From positions 124,001 through 188,000 of the forward strand of contig WPIO01000102.1 in the NCBI GenBank assembly GCA_009760855.2: a stretch of DNA of 64,000 nucleotides, written 5' to 3'. Below are positions 1 to 9,166 of this stretch, one piece after another; positions within the stretch are counted from its first letter, which is position 1; each line of letters opens with the position of its first letter. Made by a program: the position numbers and the translations under genes. This stretch comes from Cristatella mucedo (taxonomy: Eukaryota > Bryozoa > Phylactolaemata > Cristatellidae). Below the pieces are notes generated by a model. That model was not told the DNA's origin. It saw only the letters and a program-made list of their open reading frames with translations, and did not search any database.

Positions 1-3000
1 TCTTGATGGCACCCCAAGTGGATTAAGAACTATGTCAACCGGAGTCCCATCCATCATAAATGGCATGTCTTCTGATGCAACAATCTTAGAAACCACCCCC
101 TTATTACCGTGCCTTCCAGCCATCTTATCTCCCGTTTGCAGCTTGTTTTTAATTGCAACAAAAATCCTTATAATCTGAAGAATTCCAGCCTGCAATTCAT
201 CTCCATCTATAGTCATTTCTATTTGCCTTCTATGTCTTGTTTGAATAGCATTAATAATAGACTCGTACTGCAATCTAATGGAATCCAGACCTTCGGCCAA
301 ATTATATTCAATCAATCTACTTTCTGATAAGATTAATTTAATAATCTCTATTATAGATGTGGAATTCATGAGGTGTTGTAAAGGTATTTCTTTGTCGCAA
401 CTAGATTCACAAAATGATTTTATTTTATCGTAAAATAAAGAATCTATAACGGAAATTTCTTTGTCGTAAATTTCTTTCAGTTTTCTAATTTCATCTTCTT
501 CAATTTGTTTCGCTCTAAGGCTTTTCTCATTGCCTCTTTTGGTTAAAATTGAAACATCAACCACAACACCAGATATTCCAGATGGAACACGCAACGAAGA
601 GTCTTTTACGTCGGATATTTTTTCACCAAATATTGCCCTCAGCAGTCTCTCTTCTGGAGTTGCTGGAACCTCTGCTTTTGGGGTAATTTTCCCAACCAAA
701 ACATCACCAGAAAAAACTTTAGCACCAATTTTTATTATACCAAATTCATCCAAATTTCTCAAAGATTCAGGTGGTAAGTTCGGAACATCTCTAGTTACTT
801 CTTCAATTCCCAATCTAGTGTCTCTGATTGCGACCTCAAAAGATTCTATTTTAATTGAAGTAAATTCGTCATCACGAACAACTGAATCTGATATAACTAT
901 AGCATCCTCGAAGTTGTATCCATACCAAGACATGAAGGCAACATTTAAGTTCTTTCCAAGTGCTATCTCACCTCCGCTTGTTGCTGGGCCGTCTGCTATT
1001 ACATCCTCAGATTTAACAAAATCTCCAATTCTAACAGTTGGATTATAATTGATGCACGTGCTACTATTTGAACGCTGAAACTTGACCAAAGAATAAGAAT
1101 CAATTAGATCGAAAGAATTTATGTCTTTTAAGTTTTTGGTACTTTGTTGATTGTTGGATGCAAAAATTATTATATTGTTTGCGTCTACCATCTTAACGAT
1201 ACCAGATCTTTTTGCCCTGATAACAACTCCAGCATCTGCCGCCACGACAGATTCCATTCCAGTTGCAATAAGTGGCGCGTCCGGAACAATTAATGGCACT
1301 GCTTGTCTCTGCATATTTGAACCCATTAGCGCTCTTTTTGCGTCATCATTTTCTAGAAATGGAATTAATGCCGTGACAATTGATATCATCTGTCTCGGAG
1401 AGACATCGACATATTGCACCTTTTTAGGGTCTATCATAAAGAAGTCTCCATCAAATCTTGCACTCACTAAAGAGTCTGAGGAAAAATTATCAGAGTCCAT
1501 CCCTCGGCCTACAAACTGACATATATATGATCTTGATTCGCTATCTGCATCTAGCAGCACAACTTTGCTTGTTATTTTTCCAGATTCAACTATCCTATAA
1601 GGTGTTTCAATAAAACCATATTTGTTGATTGATGAATATGTTGCCAAGCTGCTTATTAGACCTATGTTTTGACCCTCTGGCGTCTCTATTGGGCAAATTC
1701 TACCGTAATGACTCGGATGAACATCTCTAACCTCAACACTTGCTCTGTCTCTATTTAGACCGCCCATTCCCAATGCAGAAATCCTTCTCTTATGAGCGAG
1801 TTCCGAGAGTGGGTTTGTTTGATCCATGAATTGAGAAAGTTGAGAGGTCATGAAGAAATCTTTTATAGATTTTGTAATGTGTCCACCATTCACAATCTCA
1901 GAGGGTAGTGCGGTTGTTAGTGATGCAGAGCTTAGTTTTTCTTTTATCCCCCGAACAACTCTAACCATTCCCAGCCTAAAATGATTCTCCATCATTTCTC
2001 CTACAGATCTAATTCTTCTATTTCCAAGATGATCTATATCATCTGCCTCGGAGGCAGATTCCTTAAGTCTGATTAATTCAATTATGGTTGCCAAGATATC
2101 GTTCAATTGTAGTGCGTTTGCTCTTTCATCTGTTTCTAGGCCAAGTCTTTTATTTATTTTATATCTGCCTACCGCATGAAGATCATAATAATCTTGAGAA
2201 AATAGCAAATTATACAACCTCTCCTTAGCTTCTTCAAAAACAAATGGTTCGTTTGAATATAGATTTTTAAAAACTAAGAGCATTGCATCCCTCTCCGTAA
2301 GCTCTGAAATTGAAGAAATGCTATTGATGATCGAATGACTATAATTTAGAACAAAACAATTAACGATTGAAACTTTAGAATTTTCTAATGTAATAATATC
2401 CAAATCGGAGCTGGATAGAGGTTTACCTGCTTTAATGAGATATTTTGAGTCAGAAGTGCTCCAGTCTGCTGCCACAACCATTCCAATCATATCGTGGCTG
2501 GAGCAATAAATATTGCCATTTAGCGACTTTAATAAATCAATATTCTTTTTATTTATTGTTGTACTTTTTTTAATTACTACAACCCCATCTTCATTAATTA
2601 AGTCAGCAGGAGAGGAAATTCCAAGCGTCAAGCCACAATCCAAATCAAGCTTCCAAAGGTTTAAATCTTTCACGTAAATTGCATTCAACATTGAATGAAA
2701 ATATTGAATAATTTCTTCATTTTTCATACCAATTGATAAGAGCAAAACGCACACAGGAAGTTTCTTTTTTTTATCTATTCTAAAATACAAAGAACCTCGA
2801 GCATCAAAGCCAAAAACTAACCATGCACCACGGTAAGGTATTATATTTGCAACATAAGTCAGAAAACCATCATTAATTTCTTTGATAAAAAATACACCCG
2901 GAGAGCGGTGCATTTGAGAAACTACCACTCGCTCAAATCCATTGATGATAAATGTTGCACTTGAAGTCATGAGTGGAATTGAACAAAGAAGAATTTCCTG

Positions 3001-3360
3001 TTCTTTAATTGATATGATTTCTGCAATTCCATCTTCTTCGCCGCTATTCATGACAACTAGACGTGCGGTAATGTAAATATCGGAGCTATAGGTTATTGAC
3101 CTTTTTTTACATTGTTCAACATTAAATTGCGGATCAACGCATCTATAGCTCACAAATTCAATTGAAGCTCCGCCAAAGGCACCAACAACGGGAAAGAATG
3201 AATTAAGAATCTTTTCTACTGAAGATTTATTATTTTCTATGTCGTGTAAAAAAGGCCTGAAAGATTCTATCTGAACTGCAATAAGTCTGTCAGACCTAAG
3301 ATCCAAAGAGCCAAAAAAAGTATTGTCTGCAAAATTATTCCTGAATCCTAAATAAGACAT
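1..3360 (-). CDS. rpoB: DNA-directed RNA polymerase subunit beta (3' end outside window)
   Basis: Catalytic beta subunit of RNA polymerase. The open frame runs without a stop from the ATG at 3360 to the window edge, giving 1120 codons; about 200 C-terminal residues should lie outside. Diagnostic stretches are the rifampicin region (SQLSQFMDQTNPLSEL, then HKRRISALGMGG), RDVHPSHYGRICPIETPEGQ just after it, and GDKMAGRHGNKGVVS near the end, which carries the conserved active-centre lysines. It is the last visible gene of the ribosomal cluster, 63 bp after rplL. Met532 replaces the proline usual in the ALGPGG motif, and Gln follows ETPEG where Pro is common. Identification is certain from sequence; consequences of the substitutions are inference. 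Confidence 0.98.
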   Translation of the reverse strand, partial: MSYLGFRNNFADNTFFGSLDLRSDRLIAVQIESFRPFLHDIENNKSSVEKILNSFFPVVGAFGGASIEFVSYRCVDPQFNVEQCKKRSITYSSDIYITARLVVMNSGEEDGIAEIISIKEQEILLCSIPLMTSSATFIINGFERVVVSQMHRSPGVFFIKEINDGFLTYVANIIPYRGAWLVFGFDARGSLYFRIDKKKKLPVCVLLLSIGMKNEEIIQYFHSMLNAIYVKDLNLWKLDLDCGLTLGISSPADLINEDGVVVIKKSTTINKKNIDLLKSLNGNIYCSSHDMIGMVVAADWSTSDSKYLIKAGKPLSSSDLDIITLENSKVSIVNCFVLNYSHSIINSISSISELTERDAMLLVFKNLYSNEPFVFEEAKERLYNLLFSQDYYDLHAVGRYKINKRLGLETDERANALQLNDILATIIELIRLKESASEADDIDHLGNRRIRSVGEMMENHFRLGMVRVVRGIKEKLSSASLTTALPSEIVNGGHITKSIKDFFMTSQLSQFMDQTNPLSELAHKRRISALGMGGLNRDRASVEVRDVHPSHYGRICPIETPEGQNIGLISSLATYSSINKYGFIETPYRIVESGKITSKVVLLDADSESRSYICQFVGRGMDSDNFSSDSLVSARFDGDFFMIDPKKVQYVDVSPRQMISIVTALIPFLENDDAKRALMGSNMQRQAVPLIVPDAPLIATGMESVVAADAGVVIRAKRSGIVKMVDANNIIIFASNNQQSTKNLKDINSFDLIDSYSLVKFQRSNSSTCINYNPTVRIGDFVKSEDVIADGPATSGGEIALGKNLNVAFMSWYGYNFEDAIVISDSVVRDDEFTSIKIESFEVAIRDTRLGIEEVTRDVPNLPPESLRNLDEFGIIKIGAKVFSGDVLVGKITPKAEVPATPEERLLRAIFGEKISDVKDSSLRVPSGISGVVVDVSILTKRGNEKSLRAKQIEEDEIRKLKEIYDKEISVIDSLFYDKIKSFCESSCDKEIPLQHLMNSTSIIEIIKLILSESRLIEYNLAEGLDSIRLQYESIINAIQTRHRRQIEMTIDGDELQAGILQIIRIFVAIKNKLQTGDKMAGRHGNKGVVSKIVASEDMPFMMDGTPVDIVLNPLGVPSR

Positions 3361-3423
3361 ACAGCTCTAAAGAAAATAAATTTAAGTCAAATACTAAATG
3401 GCGGCTCTTTTTTATTAATGGTT

Positions 3424-3810
3424 TTACTTTATTTCAACCTTTGCACCAACTGCTTCAAGTTTGGACTTAATTTCCATTGCCTCGTCTTTTTTGATTGATG
3501 TTTTTAGAATTCTAACATCAGCCTCAACCAAAGCCTTTGACTCAGCTAGTCCTAGACCAGTTATTGTTCGAACTTCCTTTATTACCTTAATTTTATCAGT
3601 ACCGACATCAGAGATTGAAACATCAAATTCTGTTTTTTCCGCTACTGGAGCTGCGGATTGATTGGAGCTCGACTCTACACCAGAAGATATCTGAACCCTA
3701 GGAGCGGCTGAAACTCCCCACTTCGCTTCAAGCTCTTTAACCAAATCACAAACCTCGACTACCGTAAGAGAAGAAAGTGCTTCAACTAAATTGTTTCTTT
3801 CCATAGACAT
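3424..3810 (-). CDS. rplL: 50S ribosomal protein L7/L12
   Basis: Stalk protein of the large subunit that recruits translation factors. The frame is 128 aa, close to the usual 120-126. An N-terminal helical dimerisation part (residues 1-35) is followed by a Ser/Ala/Val linker and a C-terminal domain with the typical [20 protein letters not shown] stretch and a VGAKVEIK ending. It lies between rplJ and rpoB as in most bacteria. The second Met (codon 3) could be the real start. The linker is richer in Ser and Gln than the usual alanine-rich hinge. Confidence 0.97.
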   Translation of the reverse strand: MSMERNNLVEALSSLTVVEVCDLVKELEAKWGVSAAPRVQISSGVESSSNQSAAPVAEKTEFDVSISDVGTDKIKVIKEVRTITGLGLAESKALVEADVRILKTSIKKDEAMEIKSKLEAVGAKVEIK

Positions 3811-3845
3811 AATAAAAAAAATTAAATAAAAAAAAATTAAAAAAT

Positions 3846-4376
3846 TTACTTTAGCATTTCAGCTCTTTCTTGCAAAACTGACAAAAGCGAAGATGGTTGC
3901 TGTAAAACAGAGTATAAATTTTGAGCAGGAGATGACAGGGTGCCGATTAGCATAGACCTAGCTTCTTCCAAATTTGGTAAAGAGAGAAGAAAATCAATAC
4001 TTGCAGAATCGTAAAGGTTTGATCTATTTGAACAGGCCAAAAGAGAAAGAGAGCCGCTTTTCAAAAAATTACCCACCGCCTTAATCACTGGAGATGGGGT
4101 CTGTTCCGAAACCACCATTGTTACAACTGGACCTTTCAACTTTTCAGAAACCCCCAAGAAACCCGCAGCAGAAAGAGCAAAGCCGTTAACTGTATTTTTT
4201 ACCACAAATATTCCAACACCAATAGATCTTAGTGTTGCCCGAATTCTAACAAAAGAATCAGCGGAAAATCCAGAATAATTAAAGCAAAGCACCCAAGAGC
4301 AATTTTTGCCATAAACTGATGCAATCTTAACGCCAGAATCGATTCTTTTTTGCTTAATAACACTAGGAGAGCGCAT
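3846..4376 (-). CDS. rplJ: 50S ribosomal protein L10
   Basis: Base of the L7/L12 stalk. The 176-aa frame has the L10 layout: a globular N-terminal domain with KNTVNGFAL in the rRNA-binding half, then a C-terminal helical segment ([19 protein letters not shown]) that would carry L7/L12 dimers. Its start overlaps the end of rplA by 14 bp, so the two are probably translationally coupled. Position between rplA and rplL supports the call. The sequence is quite diverged from well-known L10 proteins. Confidence 0.93.
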   Translation of the reverse strand: MRSPSVIKQKRIDSGVKIASVYGKNCSWVLCFNYSGFSADSFVRIRATLRSIGVGIFVVKNTVNGFALSAAGFLGVSEKLKGPVVTMVVSEQTPSPVIKAVGNFLKSGSLSLLACSNRSNLYDSASIDFLLSLPNLEEARSMLIGTLSSPAQNLYSVLQQPSSLLSVLQERAEMLK

Positions 4377-5118
4377 ATATTTCCGACAAATTAATTCTAA
4401 AAGAAGACCCCATCATTGTGGTCGAAAGATAAACAGAATCTATATAAGATCCTTTTACTGAGGAAGGTTTAGCCGATTTAAGATAGAGGTATATAGATTT
4501 GAGATTTTCTGATATTTGTTCGTCAGAAAAACTAATTCTTCCCAAGGAACATTTGACTCCACCAAATTTATCAGAGCGCAATTCAACCAATCCGTTAATG
4601 CAAGTTTTAACCAAAGCAATGACATCGCTTCCAACAGTTCCTGTTTTGATGTTTGGCATAAGACCTGCCCTTCCAAGAAGCTGTACTGCTTTAGATTTAA
4701 CCAATTTTGGCATAACTGATTGATCCGCAACACAGAAATTAAAATCTCTAACTGGTACAATAGTTCCTTCTGTAATTTGGTTTATCAGATCTTCACCGCC
4801 AGCATATTTTGCCCCAGCCGCTATTGCGTCTGCAGATGATGCTGAAGAAGAAAGAGCCAAAACGGAAACTTTCCTCCCGTTTCCATGTGGTAGAGAAACA
4901 GAACCCTTTATTATTTGATCGTTTTTCTTTTTATCAAATATAAGAGAAAAATTAACATCTATAGATTCATCGAACACGGCCTTGTAAGACCTGTAAACAC
5001 TGAGAAATTTGAAAAATTCTGCCAAAGATACAGAAGATCGAGCATCGAAAGCTGATTCTTTTAGCGAGGAAATAAAACTAGAAATCCTCTTGGACTTTGC
5101 CACAACAGACATAAACAA
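4363..5118 (-). CDS. rplA: 50S ribosomal protein L1
   Basis: Large-subunit L1 protein at the E-site stalk and, in many bacteria, a translational repressor of its own operon. The frame is 251 aa, slightly longer than the usual 229-235, with the family segments LPHGNGRKVSVLALS, an MPKLVKSKAVQLLGRAGLMP-type region ahead of the KTGTV motif, and a C-terminal YIDSVYLSTTMGSS-like segment (STTMMGSSFRIN here). It follows rplK by 26 bp and overlaps rplJ. A downstream Met (codon 3) is an alternative start. Confidence 0.95.
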   Translation of the reverse strand: MFMSVVAKSKRISSFISSLKESAFDARSSVSLAEFFKFLSVYRSYKAVFDESIDVNFSLIFDKKKNDQIIKGSVSLPHGNGRKVSVLALSSSASSADAIAAGAKYAGGEDLINQITEGTIVPVRDFNFCVADQSVMPKLVKSKAVQLLGRAGLMPNIKTGTVGSDVIALVKTCINGLVELRSDKFGGVKCSLGRISFSDEQISENLKSIYLYLKSAKPSSVKGSYIDSVYLSTTMMGSSFRINLSEIYALS

Positions 5119-5144
5119 AAATAAAAAACTTACCAGATATCAAC

Positions 5145-5576
5145 CTAAACAACATCAATGCCCATAGACCTAGCACTGCCAATAACCATAGTGACAACTT
5201 CTTCCAAAGAATTGGCGTTTGTGTCCTTTAGTTTTATTTTTGCAATCTCAACCGCATCTGCATGAGATATTGATCCAACAACTGACCTTCCAGGCTCTTT
5301 TGAGCCAGATTTTAATGCAGCCTTCTTTTTAATTAAAAAAGAAACCGGAGAAGATTTAACTATGAAGGTAAAGGTTTTATCTTTATTTATTGAGATAATG
5401 GCAGTAACTATCGCTCCGTCATTATCTTTAGTTAGGTCGTTAAAGGCCTTACAAAAAGACATTATATTGATACCTCTTGGACCCAAGACAGTACCAACTG
5501 GAGGAGCTGGATTAGCCTTACCAGAAGCAATCTGTAACCTTACTTTAGAGGCAGAGGACGACTTGGCTGAACTCAT
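5145..5576 (-). CDS. rplK: 50S ribosomal protein L11
   Basis: Component of the GTPase-associated centre of the large subunit. The 143-aa product has the standard L11 length and the PAPPVGTVLGPRGINIMSFC segment of the N-terminal domain. The C-terminal rRNA-binding domain ends in the expected pattern VVTMVIGSARSMGIDVV. It is the first ribosomal protein gene after nusG, separated by about 100 bp of AT-rich sequence in which no clear terminator is visible. Start at 5576 fits the family N terminus. Confidence 0.97.
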   Translation of the reverse strand: MSSAKSSSASKVRLQIASGKANPAPPVGTVLGPRGINIMSFCKAFNDLTKDNDGAIVTAIISINKDKTFTFIVKSSPVSFLIKKKAALKSGSKEPGRSVVGSISHADAVEIAKIKLKDTNANSLEEVVTMVIGSARSMGIDVV

Positions 5577-5679
5577 GATTAAAAAATACTAATACAATAA
5601 AACTTGTGGTGTTTCGTTAATGTGATAATTAAATGCAAGAAAAAAATATTTTATTTTTAAAGACAGATAAAAACAAAAG

Positions 5680-6258
5680 TTAAGATAGCTTTTCCACTTG
5701 ATCCATCCCAATCGATACAACTGTTTCTCTATCAAAAATCTTTATTGTCACTGCAACTTTTTGTCCCTCTGTGTCAACTTCGCCAATTAGACCTGTGAGA
5801 GACTCGAAAGAGCCAGTTTTGACCCGAACTTTGTCTCCAACGGATAAAGAGCTTAATGATTCTTGTCCAATACCACTAATCATATTTAATATGTTGGTTA
5901 TCATGACTTGATATTCCTCTTCTGAGAGGGGTTTGGGATTAAGCTTATCTGGCCCTATAAAACCAACAACTCTATTTGTTCCAACAACAATCCTCCAAGA
6001 TTCCTCCGTGAGTTGCATTTTAATAAATATATAACCCTGATATATCGCTTTTTTAGTTTTTTTACCAACCTCATCTGTATTTTCCGCAACAGCAACGTAG
6101 AAATCTGAAAATAAAGCTTCAGCTTTTTTTATTCTTATGTTGTGTTTGATGTTTTCTACTACGGAAAGTTCGTTGCCGGCATAAACTTGCAATATATACC
6201 AAGAAAAATCTTTATTACTCTGAAGTATTGGAGAATTTTCGCCGTTAATATTCTTCAT
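5680..6258 (-). CDS. nusG: Transcription termination/antitermination factor NusG
   Basis: Binds RNA polymerase and links transcription to Rho and ribosomes. The open frame reaches back to 6330, but the Met at 6258 is preferred: it gives 192 aa, avoids overlap with secE, and puts the NGN-domain motif WYILQVYAGNELSVVENIK near residue 18, as usual. The C-terminal KOW domain shows VGDKVRVKTGSFESLTGLIG. It lies 17 bp downstream of secE, as in the canonical secE-nusG pair, and ahead of rplK. Confidence 0.96.
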   Translation of the reverse strand: MKNINGENSPILQSNKDFSWYILQVYAGNELSVVENIKHNIRIKKAEALFSDFYVAVAENTDEVGKKTKKAIYQGYIFIKMQLTEESWRIVVGTNRVVGFIGPDKLNPKPLSEEEYQVMITNILNMISGIGQESLSSLSVGDKVRVKTGSFESLTGLIGEVDTEGQKVAVTIKIFDRETVVSIGMDQVEKLS

Positions 6259-6275
6259 ATTATTAAACAATAAAA

Positions 6276-6467
6276 CTATAAACCATAAAACCAAGAGTAG
6301 ATGGCCAAATTTGAGAACCAATCCACACAAACAAAGAAAATACCAAATCCAAAAACAACCAATCCTATCATTGAGGAAATTGAAATAACCTCTTTTATTG
6401 GCGGAAATTTTATTTTAGAGAGCTCCGTATAAGACTCTGTAATATAATTAAGCAAGGAAGAAATCAT
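6276..6467 (-). CDS. secE: Preprotein translocase subunit SecE
   Basis: Small single-span subunit of the SecYEG channel. The frame extends upstream through the tRNA-Trp gene, which cannot be coding, so the Met at 6467 is chosen; this gives 63 aa, typical for alphaproteobacterial SecE. An amphipathic stretch (YTELSKIKFPPIKEVISI) precedes one transmembrane helix (MIGLVVFGFGIFFVCVDW). The conserved W/P position of the amphipathic segment is represented by FPP. Position between tRNA-Trp and nusG is the classic arrangement. Confidence 0.93.
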   Translation of the reverse strand: MISSLLNYITESYTELSKIKFPPIKEVISISSMIGLVVFGFGIFFVCVDWFSNLAIYSWFYGL

Positions 6468-6487
6468 GGCAAAAAAATAAATAAATG

Positions 6488-6560
6488 CAGGAGCGGAGGG
6501 AATCGAACCCACAACCTCTGGTTTTGGAGACCAGAACTCTACCAATTGAGCTACACTCCT
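6488..6560 (-). tRNA. tRNA-Trp (anticodon CCA)
   Basis: On the minus strand a full cloverleaf can be folded: acceptor AGGAGTG pairing with CGCTCCT, a D arm with GTAGCTCAATTGGTAGAG, anticodon stem CTGGT/ACCAG around loop CTCCAAA (anticodon CCA), and a T arm GTGGG-TTCGATT-CCCTC with one T-T mismatch. Discriminator is G. The 3' CCA is not encoded (the bases after the discriminator read CAT), so it must be added by the cca product encoded at 36.7 kb. It lies directly upstream of secE; tuf, often its upstream neighbour, is not here. Confidence 0.96.
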
Positions 6561-6733
6561 ATGAATTCCGATAGATTAAATAACCAAAAGATAAAAATTT
6601 CATCAGAATGAAATTTGAAAATTCATGGTGCAATTAAATGTCAAGCTATTTTACCAATAAAACATCACAGTACCTTATTGACATTGTGTACAAGTTGCTA
6701 AATTGTTGTAATCGCAAGAAGTAATGATACTTT

Positions 6734-7441
6734 TTAGCTTAATTTATTGGGATTTGAAATTTCGATTAAATTAATTAAATTATCTTCTTGAAAAATTGCA
6801 TCAACAACCAGTAAAGACATTTGCTCAATTTCTGACATTTTAATTGTACCACCGAAGAGATATTGATATCTTTTGGCCAATTTTAGCAATCTGGATGAAA
6901 TGTTTTCACGCTTCATTTCTATGGCAACGTGATTAATATTATGATTTGGAGAGTTTTTCCATCGTAATTCTTGATCTTTTGCTAATTTTATTGCTTCAGC
7001 AGCTGTTGCCGTTCTAATTGCCTCTCTTATGAATGACATTAACGCCATACTTGCCATTTGTTTAACTCTTTCCGAACCAACTTTATTGACTATTTCCATT
7101 AATTTATCATTATTTAGTTTGGCGACAATAAGTCTGGAAAATGCCATCGAAATATACTTATTTAGCTTGCCATTTTTAATTGGACAAAATTCATAATCGA
7201 TTTTTGTTTCTGAATTTTCCATTTGCAGAGAAATTTCTTTATGTTGTTGTTTTTCTGAATTGACACAAACAATGATTAGTTTGATTAATTTATCGTTTGA
7301 TTCGAAAATATCGTGATGATAATCCTCAAGATCGATGAATTCTTGGGCTTTAAAACTCTTGCTTGGCTTGTGCGAGCATGATTGTTGCAATAAACAGGCA
7401 AGGCAGATAAATAAGGATATTAATTTGGGGATTTTATTCAT
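6734..7441 (-). CDS. Hypothetical exported protein, possible lipoprotein
   Basis: Not recognised. Start at 7441 is preferred: it gives an N-terminal Lys, a hydrophobic core (LISLFICLACLL) and then QQSCSHKPS, which resembles a signal peptide with a cysteine at the cut site. The lipobox is poor because Gln occupies the positions normally filled by small or aliphatic residues. The mature part (about 210 aa) is helical and charged with no visible catalytic motif. The start overlaps the stop of the upstream MHS transporter gene by 8 bp, so the two are probably one transcript. An earlier in-frame start at 7468 exists. Confidence 0.7.
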   Translation of the reverse strand: MNKIPKLISLFICLACLLQQSCSHKPSKSFKAQEFIDLEDYHHDIFESNDKLIKLIIVCVNSEKQQHKEISLQMENSETKIDYEFCPIKNGKLNKYISMAFSRLIVAKLNNDKLMEIVNKVGSERVKQMASMALMSFIREAIRTATAAEAIKLAKDQELRWKNSPNHNINHVAIEMKRENISSRLLKLAKRYQYLFGGTIKMSEIEQMSLLVVDAIFQEDNLINLIEISNPNKLS

Positions 7442-8705
7442 AGTTTTGATTAAATTTATCACCAACAAAAAGCCATAATGTTGTCATGCTAATTAAGGCA
7501 AAAAAGGCAACATACATTCCAATAAGCAATACATTGTTAGTTGTGCTTAAAATATATTCGGAAGCCATTGGAGCAGTTCCGCCAAACAAAATCAGAGCAA
7601 TATTATAGCTCAAAGAAAGTCCGCCAGATCTGACCTTGACGGGGAAAAGATTTGCCATAAAAGTTAAAAGAGAGCCAAGATAAAGACCAACCAATCCGCC
7701 CAAAAAAACTATTGCCAATAGGGCCGTTATGTAATTTGGATAGCGAGAGATAGCCCAAAAAGTAGGAATGGTGCAAACGCCAATACCGGCCATCGAAGAA
7801 AGTAAAATTTTTTTTGCACCAAGTTTATCAGAAAGCCAGCCAGAAATAACTGTAAAAATGCCATAAGATGCAAGAGTATAAAAATTTAATAAATTTGCAA
7901 CCTCTGGAGAAAAATTAAATTGCCGCTCAAGCAAAACTTTAGAATAAAAACAAATCACATAAAAAGAAACACCGTCACTAATTGCCAAAATTATTGCAAT
8001 TATTAGTGTTTTTTTAAAATTACAAACCAATGTTTTTATTGGATTTTGTAGGATTTTTTTTGATTTTTGAATTTCTGTAAATGCTTGGCTTTCCTCTATT
8101 TTTGATCTTAAAAACCAGCCAGCAAGACTCAATATCGCACTCAACAAAAAAGGAATCCTCCATCCCCAAGATAGCATTTCTTCATGTGAGCAAAAATTTT
8201 GCATTATAAATGTTACAGTCGCTCCAATTCCCATTCCTATTGCGATAGAAAGCATTGGCATTGAGCCGTATAAATATTGATTTTTTTTCTGAGCCGATTC
8301 CATTAAATAGACAGCCGATATGCTAAATTCTCCCCCAACCGACATTCCTTGTATAATTCTAAGAAAAATTAAAAAAAAAGTAGCGTATGTGCCAATGGAA
8401 TCATAGCTTGGTAGCAGGCCAAATGCAAATGTAGAAACAGCCATAAGCATTATAGAGTAAATCATGGCAATTTTCCTGCCATATTTATCTCCTATGTGGG
8501 AAAAAAGAAAAGCCCCTATTGGCCTAGCTATAAAACCAACGGCAAAAGTTGCTAAGGATAGCATGATGGCTGTTTTTGGATCGTAAGAAGGAAAGAAAAC
8601 AGCAGAGATGTACGAGGATAAAGAAGCGTAAAGACCGTAGTCATACCATTCCAAAGAATTGCCAAAAATTCCAGCCCACAGAGAAAGCTTCCGCGAAGAA
8701 GACAT
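7434..8705 (-). CDS. MFS transporter, metabolite:H+ symporter (ProP-like) family
   Basis: Inner-membrane symporter. The 423-aa protein has about twelve hydrophobic helices. Family marks of the MHS branch (proline/betaine, alpha-ketoglutarate carriers) are GNSLEWYDYGLYASLSSYIS in helix 1, GFIARPIGAFLFSHIGDKYGRK for the loop 2-3 motif, and RIIQGMSVGGEFSISAVYLM in helix 4. Such ProP-like genes are multiplied in Rickettsiales and probably import host compounds; the substrate cannot be read from sequence. It is followed by an overlapping gene for an exported protein. Confidence 0.9.
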   Translation of the reverse strand: MSSSRKLSLWAGIFGNSLEWYDYGLYASLSSYISAVFFPSYDPKTAIMLSLATFAVGFIARPIGAFLFSHIGDKYGRKIAMIYSIMLMAVSTFAFGLLPSYDSIGTYATFFLIFLRIIQGMSVGGEFSISAVYLMESAQKKNQYLYGSMPMLSIAIGMGIGATVTFIMQNFCSHEEMLSWGWRIPFLLSAILSLAGWFLRSKIEESQAFTEIQKSKKILQNPIKTLVCNFKKTLIIAIILAISDGVSFYVICFYSKVLLERQFNFSPEVANLLNFYTLASYGIFTVISGWLSDKLGAKKILLSSMAGIGVCTIPTFWAISRYPNYITALLAIVFLGGLVGLYLGSLLTFMANLFPVKVRSGGLSLSYNIALILFGGTAPMASEYILSTTNNVLLIGMYVAFFALISMTTLWLFVGDKFNQNYE

Positions 8706-8789
8706 ATTTTATATTAAAAACACCTCAATAAAGAAAAGATAATGCAATTCTAATATAGATAAATCCAAAAAAATTCCTTGCTGTCAAAC

Positions 8790-8933
8790 TTAGTGACAAC
8801 TAACGGTTAATCTTGCTCTGCCTTTTCTTCTTCTGTTGCATAAAATTTTTCTACCAGAGGCGGTTGCCATTCTAGATCTGAAGCCATGTCTTCTTTTTCT
8901 GACCAATTTTTTTGGTTGATATGTAAGACTCAT
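8790..8933 (-). CDS. rpmH: 50S ribosomal protein L34
   Basis: Small basic protein of the large subunit. The Met at 8933 begins the family pattern ([19 protein letters not shown]) and gives 47 aa. The longer frame back to 9044 adds a hydrophobic sequence foreign to L34 and is rejected. The C terminus [14 protein letters not shown] is slightly extended compared with the usual KGRxxLSA ending. The gene usually found downstream, rnpA, is absent here; an MHS transporter gene follows instead, and a diverged rnpA candidate sits near 43.6 kb. Confidence 0.95.
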   Translation of the reverse strand: MSLTYQPKKLVRKRRHGFRSRMATASGRKILCNRRRKGRARLTVSCH

Positions 8934-9166
8934 AAAATATAGTAATTTTAAATACCAAATAAACACAAAAAGAAGGCAATAAAATTGCTGAAATCTTTTT
9001 ACTCTGTGCCAGCAACCCAAGTCTAATAATTTATTGTCAAGCAATATTTAATATAGTTGTTGCATTTTAAAGAAAGGAATCTTTTTCATAGAGCGAGAAA
9101 AATAGCAAAAGTTAGCTGATTTTGAATTGAAAGAAATAAATCTTTGTAAATATTGTGTAGATTAAG

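Noticed and set aside
530-1519. Plus-strand open frames of 172 and 122 codons inside rpoB.
   Set aside because: They are antisense shadows of a certain gene; their products have no domain character.
5680-6330. Longer nusG start adding 24 residues.
   Set aside because: The extension overlaps secE and is foreign to NusG; the Met at 6258 gives the family length.
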